Of a stretch of 64,000 nucleotides of DNA, positions 7,810 through 16,272 are shown in pieces. The translations under genes were made by a program, and so were the position numbers. Origin of the DNA: an uncultured Oribacterium sp. Its GTDB lineage: Bacteria; Bacillota; Clostridia; Lachnospirales; Lachnospiraceae. The DNA is taken from the NCBI GenBank assembly GCA_946413525.1, contig CAMKKZ010000009.1:78715-142714 (forward strand), written 5' to 3'. The notes below the pieces were generated by a model, which saw only the letters and a list, made by a program, of their open reading frames with translations, was not told the origin of the DNA and searched no databases. Within the stretch, counting starts at the first letter, position 1; each line of letters starts with the position of its first letter.

Positions 7810-10164
7810 CTATCTCTCTCTGCGCCAATAGATTGCGAAAATGAGTCCACCGGCCAGGCAGAGAACAGAGGCGAGAAGCCGAAGCCATATCTCCGGTGAA
7901 ATATCCGAAAGGCTGGTCAGATTGGCAGCGAAATTGCTCTGGCCGGAAACGGAGCCTGCATTTCCAATACCCTCCGCGCCCATGCCAGGCTGACCCATGC
8001 CGGGACCACCTCCCATTCTCTGTCCGTCCCCAGGTTGGCCGCCGGGAAAGCCTCCGCCCGGCCCGGCTCCTTCCATCGGGAAAGACATTTCCATATCAGA
8101 AGCGCTGGCATTATCCCAATCCGGGGGAGCGGGCGGGCCATAGGACATCGCATCCGACACTTCCCCTTCCCTGGCAGCAGGCATTCCGTCTGACGTTTCT
8201 CCTGCCGTTCCAACAGGCTTTCCGTTCGACGTTTCTTCTGCCGTCCCAACAGGCTTTCCATCCGACGTTTCTTCTGCTGTTCCAACAGGCTTTCCGTCCT
8301 GCGCCTCTACTAACATTCCATCTGACATTCCCATGGTCTCCCCGGTCCCGTCAGAAGCTTCCCCCTTTGTAGGAAGGGATTCCGCAGCGGATTCCCGGCC
8401 TTGGGCAGCTTCTTTATCGGCTCCGGCACCCTGCCTATTGGAGCCGCTGCTTTGCGCAGAAGAACCGGCGGATTGCGTGCCGCTTTCATTAACGACGCTT
8501 CCATTCCAGCTGCCCCGCTGCCCATGCCGGCCAAAGTCGCCCCGGCCGCCTCCCCTACCGAAGTGCATCCCGCCAAAGCCTCCACTTTGAACATCGCCGA
8601 AGGAGGACGAGACCTCAGAAATTGTGACCTCTTCGGCCTCATCGCCAACCAGGATGGAATAAGTTTTTCCAATCTCCATCTCCGGACAACTAATCGTGGC
8701 CGCCGTAAAGCTGCAGGGCACCTCATAAGTCAGAAGCACATTCCCATCGGAATCCGCAAGGGAGAGCACCGTCCCCGCCTCAGCCGCGTCACTTCTTGTA
8801 TACAAAATGGAGCATTGCTCCGAATCCGAATCAAAGGATTCGGCCATGGAATAGCTCCCGCAGGCAATGACATTTCCGCCGTTGATCAGGCACCGTCCCC
8901 CGCTTTCACTGCCGTAATCAATGGCATTGTTGGAACCGCTCCCGTTCAGGCTTACCCTGATCACGCCTCCGGTAATGTAAATATCCCCGTTGGAATCCAG
9001 GCCGTCAGCATCCCTTGCGTCCTCATTAATGATGGTAATGCTGCCGCCGCTGATCCGTATCCAGCTCTCGGACTCCTCAGAAGAAGCGGAGGACGAATCA
9101 GCCGAATTGTTTTTAGACTGGCTCGTAGAATTGTCCGCAGGCTGGCTCGCCGAATTGTCCGCAGGCTGAGTGCCGCCCCCGAAGCCTTCACCCATGCTTC
9201 TGAAGCCTCCGCCCATGTTTCCGCCGCCGGGAGGACCTCCAAAGCCCATTCCACCGCTTCCGCCGTTCGCGTTCACCCCGTCATCCTCAGGATATATCTC
9301 AATGTCCCCCCCTCGGATTTCCACCGTAGGGGCCTCCATCCCCTCATAGCAGGACGGAATCCGTATCGTGCCATCCTTCACCAGGATGGACGTGTCGGAA
9401 TGAATGCCGTCATCTCCGGCATTCACTGTAATGTCTGCCCCGGACAGCTTCACCGCATCGTTCACATGCATACCGTCCTGCGGACAGCTGATCTCAATCG
9501 TCCCCCCGGTGATAACCAGCTCGTCATTCGCGTCAATCCCGTGCTTGTACTCAGCCGTTATGGAAAGGGAACCACCCCCGTTGATCGTCATGTCGTCATG
9601 GGTAAAGACCGCCCCGCCGGCCCCGTCCGCAAGGGCTTCCTCCGAATACTCGGAACCGCAATGCACACTGTTCTCCGTGCCTTCCGCCAATGTCAGGAAG
9701 ACCTTGTCCGCCTGCTTAACCCAGATGCCGGCATTATCGGAACAATATATATCCGCGCCATCCAGAAGCAGCCAGATCTTTGAGGACCTGTACGCGTCCA
9801 CGATAATGCTGCCGTCCGCAAGGCTTCCGGAGATTCGGTAATGCCCGGCGCCGGTAATGTAGACATTTCCGTCATTGACATATGCCCCCTTGCCGGAAAC
9901 CGAGGCGCTCTCCCCTTCCAGGACGATCTCCGTCATGCCCGTCGTCCCGCCCATCCAGGAAAAGCCCTGCAAGGCCTCTGAAAGATACCAGGTGCCGTCC
10001 AGGTCATTTTCAGTAAAATCCGTGTCCCCGGCATGCCTTTCCGCATCAAGGTCGGCGACAGCGGCCAGGCCCAGCCTTGAGCCATTCATAAAAAGCAATG
10101 TTATAAGCAAAGAGACCAGCGTGACGGCAACGCAGATCCTGTCTATATTTTTATGCGTTGACAT
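7810..10164 (-). CDS. Cthe_2159-type carbohydrate-binding surface protein
   Basis: 784 residues. An N-terminal hydrophobic signal/anchor (residues 9-36) precedes a right-handed beta-helix built of repeated ITGGTIEI / DDGIHSDTSI-type turns (about 85-300 and 370-470), the pattern of the Cthe_2159 domain family that binds polysaccharides such as pectin or cellulose. Gly-rich loops interrupt the helix. Residues about 590-750 are low-complexity with TAEETSDGKPVG repeats. A membrane span (about 757-778) followed by RRER closes the protein, anchoring it outside. It starts 12 bases after the DUF4956 gene with GAGGAGG before ATG, as the last gene of a three-gene operon. Substrate is inferred, not shown. 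Confidence 0.85.
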   Translation of the reverse strand: MSTHKNIDRICVAVTLVSLLITLLFMNGSRLGLAAVADLDAERHAGDTDFTENDLDGTWYLSEALQGFSWMGGTTGMTEIVLEGESASVSGKGAYVNDGNVYITGAGHYRISGSLADGSIIVDAYRSSKIWLLLDGADIYCSDNAGIWVKQADKVFLTLAEGTENSVHCGSEYSEEALADGAGGAVFTHDDMTINGGGSLSITAEYKHGIDANDELVITGGTIEISCPQDGMHVNDAVKLSGADITVNAGDDGIHSDTSILVKDGTIRIPSCYEGMEAPTVEIRGGDIEIYPEDDGVNANGGSGGMGFGGPPGGGNMGGGFRSMGEGFGGGTQPADNSASQPADNSTSQSKNNSADSSSASSEESESWIRISGGSITIINEDARDADGLDSNGDIYITGGVIRVSLNGSGSNNAIDYGSESGGRCLINGGNVIACGSYSMAESFDSDSEQCSILYTRSDAAEAGTVLSLADSDGNVLLTYEVPCSFTAATISCPEMEIGKTYSILVGDEAEEVTISEVSSSFGDVQSGGFGGMHFGRGGGRGDFGRHGQRGSWNGSVVNESGTQSAGSSAQSSGSNRQGAGADKEAAQGRESAAESLPTKGEASDGTGETMGMSDGMLVEAQDGKPVGTAEETSDGKPVGTAEETSNGKPVGTAGETSDGMPAAREGEVSDAMSYGPPAPPDWDNASASDMEMSFPMEGAGPGGGFPGGQPGDGQRMGGGPGMGQPGMGAEGIGNAGSVSGQSNFAANLTSLSDISPEIWLRLLASVLCLAGGLIFAIYWRRER

Positions 10165-10175
10165 CCCTGCCTCCT

Positions 10176-10847
10176 CTAGCCCATGTAATCCCCGTTATAG
10201 CTTACCAGCACCGCGCTCTCCACGCCATCAAGGTCGGAAAGCTCATTCACAAAGCCCGTGTCGTCGTCCTTAAGGCGCACCTCCAGGTTCATCTCCACCA
10301 TCCCCTTTTGCACCGTCTTGGACTTGACAACGCAGCGCTTCACTGCTTTGGAAAGGAATTTCTCTGCAGCCTTTTCCGCCTGCTGCCCGGTGCAGCGCAG
10401 CACCATAATATAAGGATTTGAACTGTCCTTCTGGTTCGCGAAGATCAGGAGGACAATGCCGATGAAAACACTGCCGAACACCACCAACGGGATCAGTCCG
10501 GCGGCAAGCACAATGCCGGCAGCAATGGCCCAGAAAAGGAAGGCGATGTCCATGGGCTCCTTGATGGCCGTCCGGAAACGGACAATGGACAGGGCACCGA
10601 CCATACCAAGGGACAGGACCACATTACTTGTGACCGCCAGGATGACCAACGTCGTGATCATGGTAAGCGCCACCAGCGTGACGCCAAAGCTGGAAGAATA
10701 CATGACACCCGCGTACGTCTTTTTATACACGAGGAAAATGAACATACCAATGCCGAAGGCCAGCAGCAACGCCAGCGCCATGTCAAACAAGCTGACCGAA
10801 CTCACATTATCCAAAAAACCGGATTTGAAAATATCATTGAAAGTCAT
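10176..10847 (-). CDS. DUF4956 membrane protein
   Basis: 223 residues. Four hydrophobic segments lie in the first 140 residues (about 20-40, 53-77, 80-90, 105-137), with the conserved loop LSIVRFRTAIKEPMDIAFLF between them. The last 80 residues are a soluble alpha/beta domain. Exact function is unknown; the family is regularly encoded beside VTC-domain proteins and CotH or Cthe_2159-type surface proteins, as here, and so is thought to work with them at the membrane. AAGGAGG precedes the start. Confidence 0.9.
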   Translation of the reverse strand: MTFNDIFKSGFLDNVSSVSLFDMALALLLAFGIGMFIFLVYKKTYAGVMYSSSFGVTLVALTMITTLVILAVTSNVVLSLGMVGALSIVRFRTAIKEPMDIAFLFWAIAAGIVLAAGLIPLVVFGSVFIGIVLLIFANQKDSSNPYIMVLRCTGQQAEKAAEKFLSKAVKRCVVKSKTVQKGMVEMNLEVRLKDDDTGFVNELSDLDGVESAVLVSYNGDYMG

Positions 10848-10896
10848 AATGACGAAACCTCCTTTTCATCAGGCTGCGCTAAGCCCACAGCCTCCA

Positions 10897-10932
10897 TTAA
10901 ACAGTTATTCAAACAGTTATTTAAACAGTTAT
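10897..10932. repeat. Three tandem 12-bp repeats
   Basis: TTAAACAGTTAT, TCAAACAGTTAT and TTAAACAGTTAT in tandem within the 121-bp gap between the VTC and DUF4956 genes. Inside the presumed operon transcript. Confidence 0.8.
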
Positions 10933-10968
10933 TTGATTCCGAACAGCCCCACTCTCCGGCAAAAGCTT

Positions 10969-11706
10969 TCAGCCATACACCCTGCACTGGGCATATTTCG
11001 AAAATGCCGTGACTCTGCGTCCCGGCTGCTGCACCGCGTCCCGGATAATGGACGGCAGGTACTCATCCCATTTCACTTCCAGGATGATGGGCGCGTCATG
11101 GGCCGGCACGGTCACGCAGTCCGGATTCAGATAATCCAGACAATTAAGGCCCGTGCGGATATCATAGTCAAAGGTAACCCTTACATTCCCCGGCCGGTAG
11201 ATGAACGGCTCCCTCGTGTAATCCACAATTGTCCGTCCCCGCATCCCCTGATAATGCATTTTGCAATACAGTTCCTGCAACAGAGGTCTCCCCGGATCCA
11301 TCATCCATTGAAGATCCGCCCCCGGCTCCACAATCAGCCGAGCCTCCTCTTTGGAAAGCGCAGCGCTGTATTTCGTCCCAAGACCGTTCCGCTTGCTCTT
11401 CTTCTCGAGGTGGATCAAGGAAGTATCCCCATTATAATAACGGATTCGGAACTTCTCCCGCATATTCACCCCGTCCACCTTTTCCCGCAGCGCCTTGTCA
11501 TCCAGATTGTCAAAATACAGGCTTCGGATCAGATATTTCCCACCCTCCGCATGGGGGTCCGGCTCAGCCACCGCCCTCATCCGCTGCCGGATGGAAAGCA
11601 AGTCAAGATAACTGATCTCATGCTTCCATTCATGCCGATAATGCGGTGGCGCCGGGCGGGACATGCCCGCGTCTCCCGTTCCTGTTTGCGCCCTTACTTC
11701 CCTCAT
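10969..11706 (-). CDS. VTC-domain (polyphosphate polymerase-like) protein
   Basis: 245 residues spanning one VTC tunnel domain of the triphosphate tunnel metalloenzyme fold. Recognisable are RHEWKHEISY at the start, LIRSLYFDN, KFRIRYYNGD, HLEKKSKRNGLGTKYSAAL, VTFDYDIRTG and ILEVKWDEYLP, which supply the alternating basic and acidic residues of the tunnel. The yeast homologue makes polyphosphate from ATP; bacterial members in this operon type are untested and could use another nucleotide or phosphate substrate. First gene of the VTC-DUF4956-surface protein operon; AAAGGAG precedes the ATG. Confidence 0.88.
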   Translation of the reverse strand: MREVRAQTGTGDAGMSRPAPPHYRHEWKHEISYLDLLSIRQRMRAVAEPDPHAEGGKYLIRSLYFDNLDDKALREKVDGVNMREKFRIRYYNGDTSLIHLEKKSKRNGLGTKYSAALSKEEARLIVEPGADLQWMMDPGRPLLQELYCKMHYQGMRGRTIVDYTREPFIYRPGNVRVTFDYDIRTGLNCLDYLNPDCVTVPAHDAPIILEVKWDEYLPSIIRDAVQQPGRRVTAFSKYAQCRVYG

Positions 11707-11744
11707 CTTTACAATCGCTCCTTTCGTCCAAACCGCTCATAGCA

Positions 11745-12190
11745 AATTATCACTTATTTCATCTGTTCGATTAAATTAGCTCTTATGTCGTTTGTTTGAT
11801 TATTTCCGCTTACAAGCATATTTGTTTTCGTTCCAAAATAACACTTCATAATGTATGTCAATGTTTTTTTGTCCTTGCTTCATGCTGACAATGCCGGATT
11901 CTAAAGTCTGAAACTGAAAATTAACTGAAATTCGAAAAAGATTTTTTAAAAAAATGTACCGCGATACACTACTGGAATATCCTCAGAATTAAGGAATCTT
12001 CGCGATGCAATGCGGCGCAATGCAACGCATTGGGGAATATCCTCAAAATTAAGGGAAACGTTCCAATGCTCAAAGCACCCGAAATTACGTAGGAAACAAT
12101 GCCCGGAGCAGTGCCGGAAATATTACCCGAAATATCGATCGAAATAATGCCTGAAAATACCCCCCAATCTGTTAACCATTGATAATATTT
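11745..12190. other. AT-rich gap between divergent operons
   Basis: No gene found. It must hold the VTC operon promoter on the minus strand. GGAATATCCTCA..AATTAAGG occurs twice (about 11969 and 12032), a short direct repeat. Otherwise nothing I can name. Confidence 0.4.
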
Positions 12191-12193
12191 AGG

Positions 12194-12222
12194 TTGACAT
12201 TATTCGGGTTTACCACTATACT
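12194..12222 (+). promoter_or_regulatory. Promoter upstream of bioY
   Basis: TTGACA (12194-12199) and TATACT (12217-12222) with a 17-base spacer on the plus strand. The resulting leader to bioY would be about 415 bases and would contain three family A hairpins and a miniature element. No BirA-type operator was recognised. Confidence 0.7.
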
Positions 12223-12258
12223 CTCTGAGTCTGCCAAACTGATACACCATCCTCATCT

Positions 12259-12470
12259 CATCTATCAGAGTGGGTTTTTGCCACTCTGAATTCTGACATA
12301 GCGAACCGCCTGCGGGGCAAGATGGCTCATCTATCAGGGTGGTTTTTGGTCGCTCTGAATTCTGACATAACGAACCGCCTGCGGGGCAAATCGGCTCATC
12401 TATCAGAGCGGGGTTGGATTAATCTCAGTTCTGATATGCCGAAGCATTTACGATATAAAGTCGGCTCGAC
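12259..12470 (+). repeat. Three tandem family A elements
   Basis: The clearest copies of family A. Copies begin near 12262, 12330 and 12400 (period about 69 bp). The first has CAGAGTGG, a seven-base loop and CCACTCTG, then AATTCTGACATAGCGAACCG and a second GC-rich stem CGCCTGCGGGGC. The third copy is degenerate. Confidence 0.85.
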
Positions 12471-12486
12471 AGGATGGCAGATAATT

Positions 12487-12604
12487 AAGGAAACGCTGAT
12501 TCAAGCGTTTCCGGCGCCGAAAATGCGCCGCACAGCGGCAAATTTCCTTTGGCATTTTCGCGCGAAGCATAGGGAAGTGCAGATTTAATCAGCATTTCCC
12601 AAGT
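12487..12604. mobile_element. Miniature inverted-repeat element
   Basis: GGAAACGCTGATT at the left and AATCAGCATTTCC at the right are inverted repeats (12 of 13 positions) bounding about 115 bp with internal GC-rich palindromes and no coding capacity. Looks like a MITE derived from an insertion sequence not present in the window. Confidence 0.5.
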
Positions 12605-12645
12605 AAATCAAATCGCTAGCAGTAAATGTAGAAGGGGGAAATGAT

Positions 12646-13518
12646 TTGAAAACACAGGATAAGAATTACAGCAACACAGACAGTGACAATAACAGCAGTA
12701 ATGGCATTAACAATTACAGCAGCAATAGCAGCGTTAATAGCAGCAGTAACATTAATGGCAATAACAGCATTAATGGTAATAGCAGCATTGATGGCAGTAG
12801 CAGCATTAATGGCAGTAGCAACATTGATGGCAGTAGCAGCATTAATGGCAATAGCAGCATTGATGGCAGTAGCAGCATTAAGAACGTTAACAGCAACAGC
12901 AGCGTTAACATCAGAAACAATAAGAACGTTAATAGCAATAAAAGCATTAATAGTAATAGCAATGGTAGCAGAAATATCGATGACAATTCAAATCACAATG
13001 TCCAGACCATGGCTCTGACTGCTGTCATGACCGCCCTGCTCTGTATACTCGGGCCTTTGTCAGTTCCAATCGGACCCGTGCCCGTGTCCTTGGGACTTTT
13101 CGGCATTTTCCTCTCATCTGCCATCCTGGGAACGCGAAAAGGTACGTTCTCCTGCCTCCTGTACCTTCTGCTTGGTCTGTGCGGGCTGCCGGTTTTTTCC
13201 GGCTTTTCAGGAGGTCTTTCCAAACTGATGGGACCTACCGGAGGATATCTTTTCGGTTATATTTTCACATCGGTCCTGACAGGCTACTGCTTTGACCGCT
13301 TTGCGGATTCAGTGGCATTAACAGCACTGGGAATGTTGGCAGGGCTCATCATTTGTTATCTCTTTGGCACGCTCTGGCTCTCCTTCTCCGCGCACATGGA
13401 ATTCACGAAAGCACTGGCCGTTGGAGTGCTGCCTTTCATCCTGTTGGATATCGCAAAACTTCTTGCTGCCCTTTTTATAGGAAAAACCGTCCGCAGAAGA
13501 CTTTCATATCTTGCATGA
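12646..13518 (+). CDS. bioY: BioY biotin transporter with Asn/Ser-rich N-terminal extension
   Basis: 290 residues. Residues from about 118 on are a BioY substrate-binding subunit of a biotin ECF transporter: six hydrophobic segments, with PIGPVPVSLG and the GPTGGYLFGYIFTS motif of the family. It imports biotin, alone or with a shared EcfA/T module that is not encoded here. The first 117 residues are a hydrophilic Asn/Ser repeat (INGNSSIDGSSS) encoded by a DNA minisatellite; normal BioY proteins are about 180 residues. The start is TTG at 12646-12648 with GAAGGGGGA upstream; the ATG five bases before it is out of frame. A later internal start that skips the extension cannot be excluded. Confidence 0.88.
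   Translation: MKTQDKNYSNTDSDNNSSNGINNYSSNSSVNSSSNINGNNSINGNSSIDGSSSINGSSNIDGSSSINGNSSIDGSSSIKNVNSNSSVNIRNNKNVNSNKSINSNSNGSRNIDDNSNHNVQTMALTAVMTALLCILGPLSVPIGPVPVSLGLFGIFLSSAILGTRKGTFSCLLYLLLGLCGLPVFSGFSGGLSKLMGPTGGYLFGYIFTSVLTGYCFDRFADSVALTALGMLAGLIICYLFGTLWLSFSAHMEFTKALAVGVLPFILLDIAKLLAALFIGKTVRRRLSYLA
12700..12975. repeat. In-frame minisatellite at the 5' end of bioY
   Basis: Repeats of AGCAGCATTGATGGCAGT and AGCAGCATTAATGGCAAT in units that are multiples of three bases, so the frame stays open. Encodes the Asn/Ser/Ile/Gly repeat of BioY. Confidence 0.85.
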
Positions 13519-13635
13519 ATATTCTTGTATAAATATTCTTACATAAATATCTTGCATAATATTGCCCTGCTGCCAAAGACCTGTTCCAAAGGCTTTAACT
13601 GCCGATATACAGAAGCGGTATCGCATTCTATGCGG

Positions 13636-13681
13636 TTTCAATATCAGAGCAGTTTATTTCCGCTCTGACCTTATGATATGC
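13636..13681 (+). repeat. Family A fragment
   Basis: ATCAGAGCAG, T-rich loop and CCGCTCTGA followed by CTTATGATATGCC. A partial family A copy 120 bases after bioY. Confidence 0.5.
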
Positions 13682-13720
13682 CAGGCCGCCCGGGAATAAA
13701 TCGGCCTGGGGACAAGACGG

Positions 13721-13895
13721 CCTGCCTGTCAATGCATGACTGCCCAGCAACAAGCCAGCCCGCCTGTTAATGCATGACCGCCCGAGGGACAAGACGGCCT
13801 GCCTGTCAATGTATGACTGCCCGAGGGACAAGACGGCCCGCCTGTTAATGCATGACCGCCCAGGAACAAGCCGACCCGCCTGTTAATGCATGCCC
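13721..13895. repeat. Five tandem 38-39-bp repeats
   Basis: Units starting CCTGCCTGTCAATGCATGAC or CCCGCCTGTTAATGCATGAC lie at 13721, 13759, 13798, 13837 and 13875. Two sequence variants alternate, suggesting amplification of a two-unit block. Between bioY and the transpeptidase gene. Confidence 0.85.
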
Positions 13896-14044
13896 TTAAG
13901 AATTTTTAAACCGTATCATATTACAATTTGTTTACAATTTTATATTAATAGCTGAAAAAAGTAAATCTCATATGGATTCTTTCCTCACTTTATGGTAATG
14001 TAAGCCGGTTAATACATAGCAAATAAATAGGAGGTTAATACCAT

Positions 14045-16066
14045 ATGACTTTGTTTCGGATAAAGAAACGCGCTGTGATCAGGAAAAGGGCGGCGGCAAT
14101 GGCTATAGCCGCGACGATCCTGGGCCAGTCCATTACGTCATTGGCCATTGGTCCCGGGGAGGCCCTTTCCCCCAGCAACGAAGCCGTTTCACAGAATTCC
14201 GGAGAAATCAACGTGGTTACAAGCGATGTGCCGATGACCATGGAGCAGACGTCCCAGGACAACAGCTCATCCGGCAGTTCTGACGGCAGCGGGCAGGTGA
14301 CAGCGGAAGTGATGCCCGGAAACGGGGAATCAGCGGGAACGACCCCCGGCAGCGGGGATGCCTATGTGGAAACCACGCCCGGCGGCGGGGACGCCTATGT
14401 GGAAACCAGTTCCGGCGGGGATGCCTACGTGGAAACCAGTTCCGGCGGGGATGCCTACGTGGAAACCACCCCGAGCGGAAGCTCATCATCCGAAGAATCG
14501 AGCAGCAGCTCGCCGGTCGTACCCTCCCTGGGTCCCGGCGGAAGCGGGTCATCCGGCAGCAGCTCCGGCCCCATGGTCGAGGGCGGCATCATTATCAATG
14601 ACAGCGACAGCTCGAATGACTCAGGCTCGAATAACAGCAGTTCAAATGACGGTGGCAGCGGAAGCACCGGTGGCAGCAGCGAAAGCTCCTCTGCCGGCGC
14701 CGGAGCTTCATCCTCCGCTTTTGGGCAGTCAGCCTCCTCGGACAAGGAGCTTCCCAAAATCGGCACGGACGTGGATTCCGTCCGCCCTCATATGACCGTA
14801 AGCGATGCGGGAAACATGTATAACGACCCCGTCCTTGAGCTTGTGCCGCTGGCTACCTATTATGCATTCAATGGCGGCGGAGGGCGTATCGACTATGGTT
14901 ATACGCATTATAATGATGGCTTCGTCTACTGCCCTTCCGGCTTCCAGAGCCTGAAGGTGGAGCAGACCAACGTTGGCCGCTGGTATTTCCGCACCTATAC
15001 CCAGGATCGCGGCTGGGGCCCGTGGGCTGTCACAAATGAGGCGACGCCCAGCCAGGGCAACGTACAGGCCGTCATGTTCCGGGTCAAGGGCTACATCCAC
15101 ACTATGGGCGAGGTCTACTATCGCGCCGTGCTGAACGACGGCACGGTCACCGACTGGGCGAAGGGCGGCCAGGCCTGCGGCTCCATCGGCACTGGCAAAT
15201 ACATCATTGCCCTTACTGTCAAGCTCTGGAGGAATGATGTGGAATTCCCTTACTCCATGGAGAAGCCCATGGACAATGCCTATAATGAAGGCATTTACTA
15301 CCATGACGGCAGCATCAGCTATTCCATGGCAAACGGAGGCGCTTATACCGGCTGGGCATTCGACGCGGATTCCAACCAGTATTATTTCGAAAACGGCCAG
15401 CTCTGCACAGGCTGGAAGGCGATTGACGGCTACAATATTTACTTCAATAATAACGGCGTGGCCCTGAAGGATCTGGAGCCCGTCATGGGACTGCCCGGTT
15501 CCTATGCCATACGCATTAACAAGGACACCCGGACAATGTATGTCATGACCAGGGATGGGGACGGGAATTACACGATCCCGTTCAAGACCTTCATGATCAG
15601 CGACGGGCCGGACACCCCGCTGGGTGATTTCAAGATTATCGAGAAGCTCCGCTGGCATTTCATGCACAAGGACTGCTACTGCCAGTTCCTGTCCAGGTTC
15701 TACGGCAGCTTCCTGATGCATTCGCTCCTTTACCTGAGGGCGGACCCGCACAGCTTCGACGCAATCAACTACAACTTCATGGATATCGCGAAGTCCGGCG
15801 GCTGCATCCGCCTGAAAGCGATCGATGCCTACTGGATTTACAACAACTGCCCCATGGGCACGCCCGTTTCGGTCTACGCCAATATGTGGGACAAGGGTCC
15901 CATCGAGAAGGATGCCATCAATCAGGCCATCCCTCGCTCCCAGGACTACGATCCGACGGATCCCACCCTTGTGCAGCAGAGCGCGGCGGATGCCCAGGCT
16001 GTGGCCCAGGCTCAGCAAGCCGTGGCTCAGGAAGAAGCCAGCGGCTACATCGAGCCTAACGCGTAA
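14045..16066 (+). CDS. Secreted L,D-transpeptidase (YkuD domain)
   Basis: 673 residues. A basic start and hydrophobic stretch (about 18-34) form a signal peptide. Residues about 35-240 are Ser/Gly/Pro-rich with GGDAYVETSS repeats, probably a flexible wall-spanning linker. A beta-rich middle contains two cell-wall-binding-type motifs (YTGWAFDADSNQYYFENG, CTGWKAIDGYNIYF; about 435-480). The YkuD domain follows (about 485-620) with the catalytic SGGCIRL, Cys near 586, and an upstream HSLLY histidine. It would form 3-3 or protein crosslinks in peptidoglycan outside the membrane. AGGAGG lies seven bases before ATG. A terminator follows, so it is monocistronic. Confidence 0.9.
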   Translation: MTLFRIKKRAVIRKRAAAMAIAATILGQSITSLAIGPGEALSPSNEAVSQNSGEINVVTSDVPMTMEQTSQDNSSSGSSDGSGQVTAEVMPGNGESAGTTPGSGDAYVETTPGGGDAYVETSSGGDAYVETSSGGDAYVETTPSGSSSSEESSSSSPVVPSLGPGGSGSSGSSSGPMVEGGIIINDSDSSNDSGSNNSSSNDGGSGSTGGSSESSSAGAGASSSAFGQSASSDKELPKIGTDVDSVRPHMTVSDAGNMYNDPVLELVPLATYYAFNGGGGRIDYGYTHYNDGFVYCPSGFQSLKVEQTNVGRWYFRTYTQDRGWGPWAVTNEATPSQGNVQAVMFRVKGYIHTMGEVYYRAVLNDGTVTDWAKGGQACGSIGTGKYIIALTVKLWRNDVEFPYSMEKPMDNAYNEGIYYHDGSISYSMANGGAYTGWAFDADSNQYYFENGQLCTGWKAIDGYNIYFNNNGVALKDLEPVMGLPGSYAIRINKDTRTMYVMTRDGDGNYTIPFKTFMISDGPDTPLGDFKIIEKLRWHFMHKDCYCQFLSRFYGSFLMHSLLYLRADPHSFDAINYNFMDIAKSGGCIRLKAIDAYWIYNNCPMGTPVSVYANMWDKGPIEKDAINQAIPRSQDYDPTDPTLVQQSAADAQAVAQAQQAVAQEEASGYIEPNA

Positions 16067-16098
16067 ACCGTTTCAAGCATAAAATATAAAAAAGTATG

Positions 16099-16131
16099 TT
16101 TTTCCGCAGCACAAGGAATGCTGCGGAAAAA
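16099..16131. repeat. Hairpin repeat, family D
   Basis: TTTTTCCGCAGC, a nine-base loop and GCTGCGGAAAAA, then ATCTGAACAAAACAT. The same sequence recurs at 40443-40490. It may act as a terminator but also moves as a repeat. Confidence 0.7.
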
Positions 16132-16145
16132 TCTGAACAAAACAT

Positions 16146-16192
16146 AAAAGCCGTTGCGGAATACATTGTCCGTAACGGCTTTTTGTTTTTTC
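16146..16192 (+). terminator. Terminator after the transpeptidase gene
   Basis: AAAAGCCGTTGCGGA (16146-16160) pairs with TCCGTAACGGCTTTT (16169-16183) with one mismatch, followed by TTGTTTTTT. Confidence 0.85.
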
Positions 16193-16272
16193 GGCCAACG
16201 CGTCACGCAGACCCTTCCCATTAACCCGGCCAACGCGCTGCACACGCCTTTTTTATTATCCCGGTCTATACA

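Noticed and set aside
8401..9783. Long plus-strand open frame opposite the carbohydrate-binding protein
   Set aside because: Antisense shadow of a recognisable beta-helix protein.
14729..16018. 429-codon minus-strand frame opposite the L,D-transpeptidase
   Set aside because: Antisense shadow of a gene with a complete catalytic motif.
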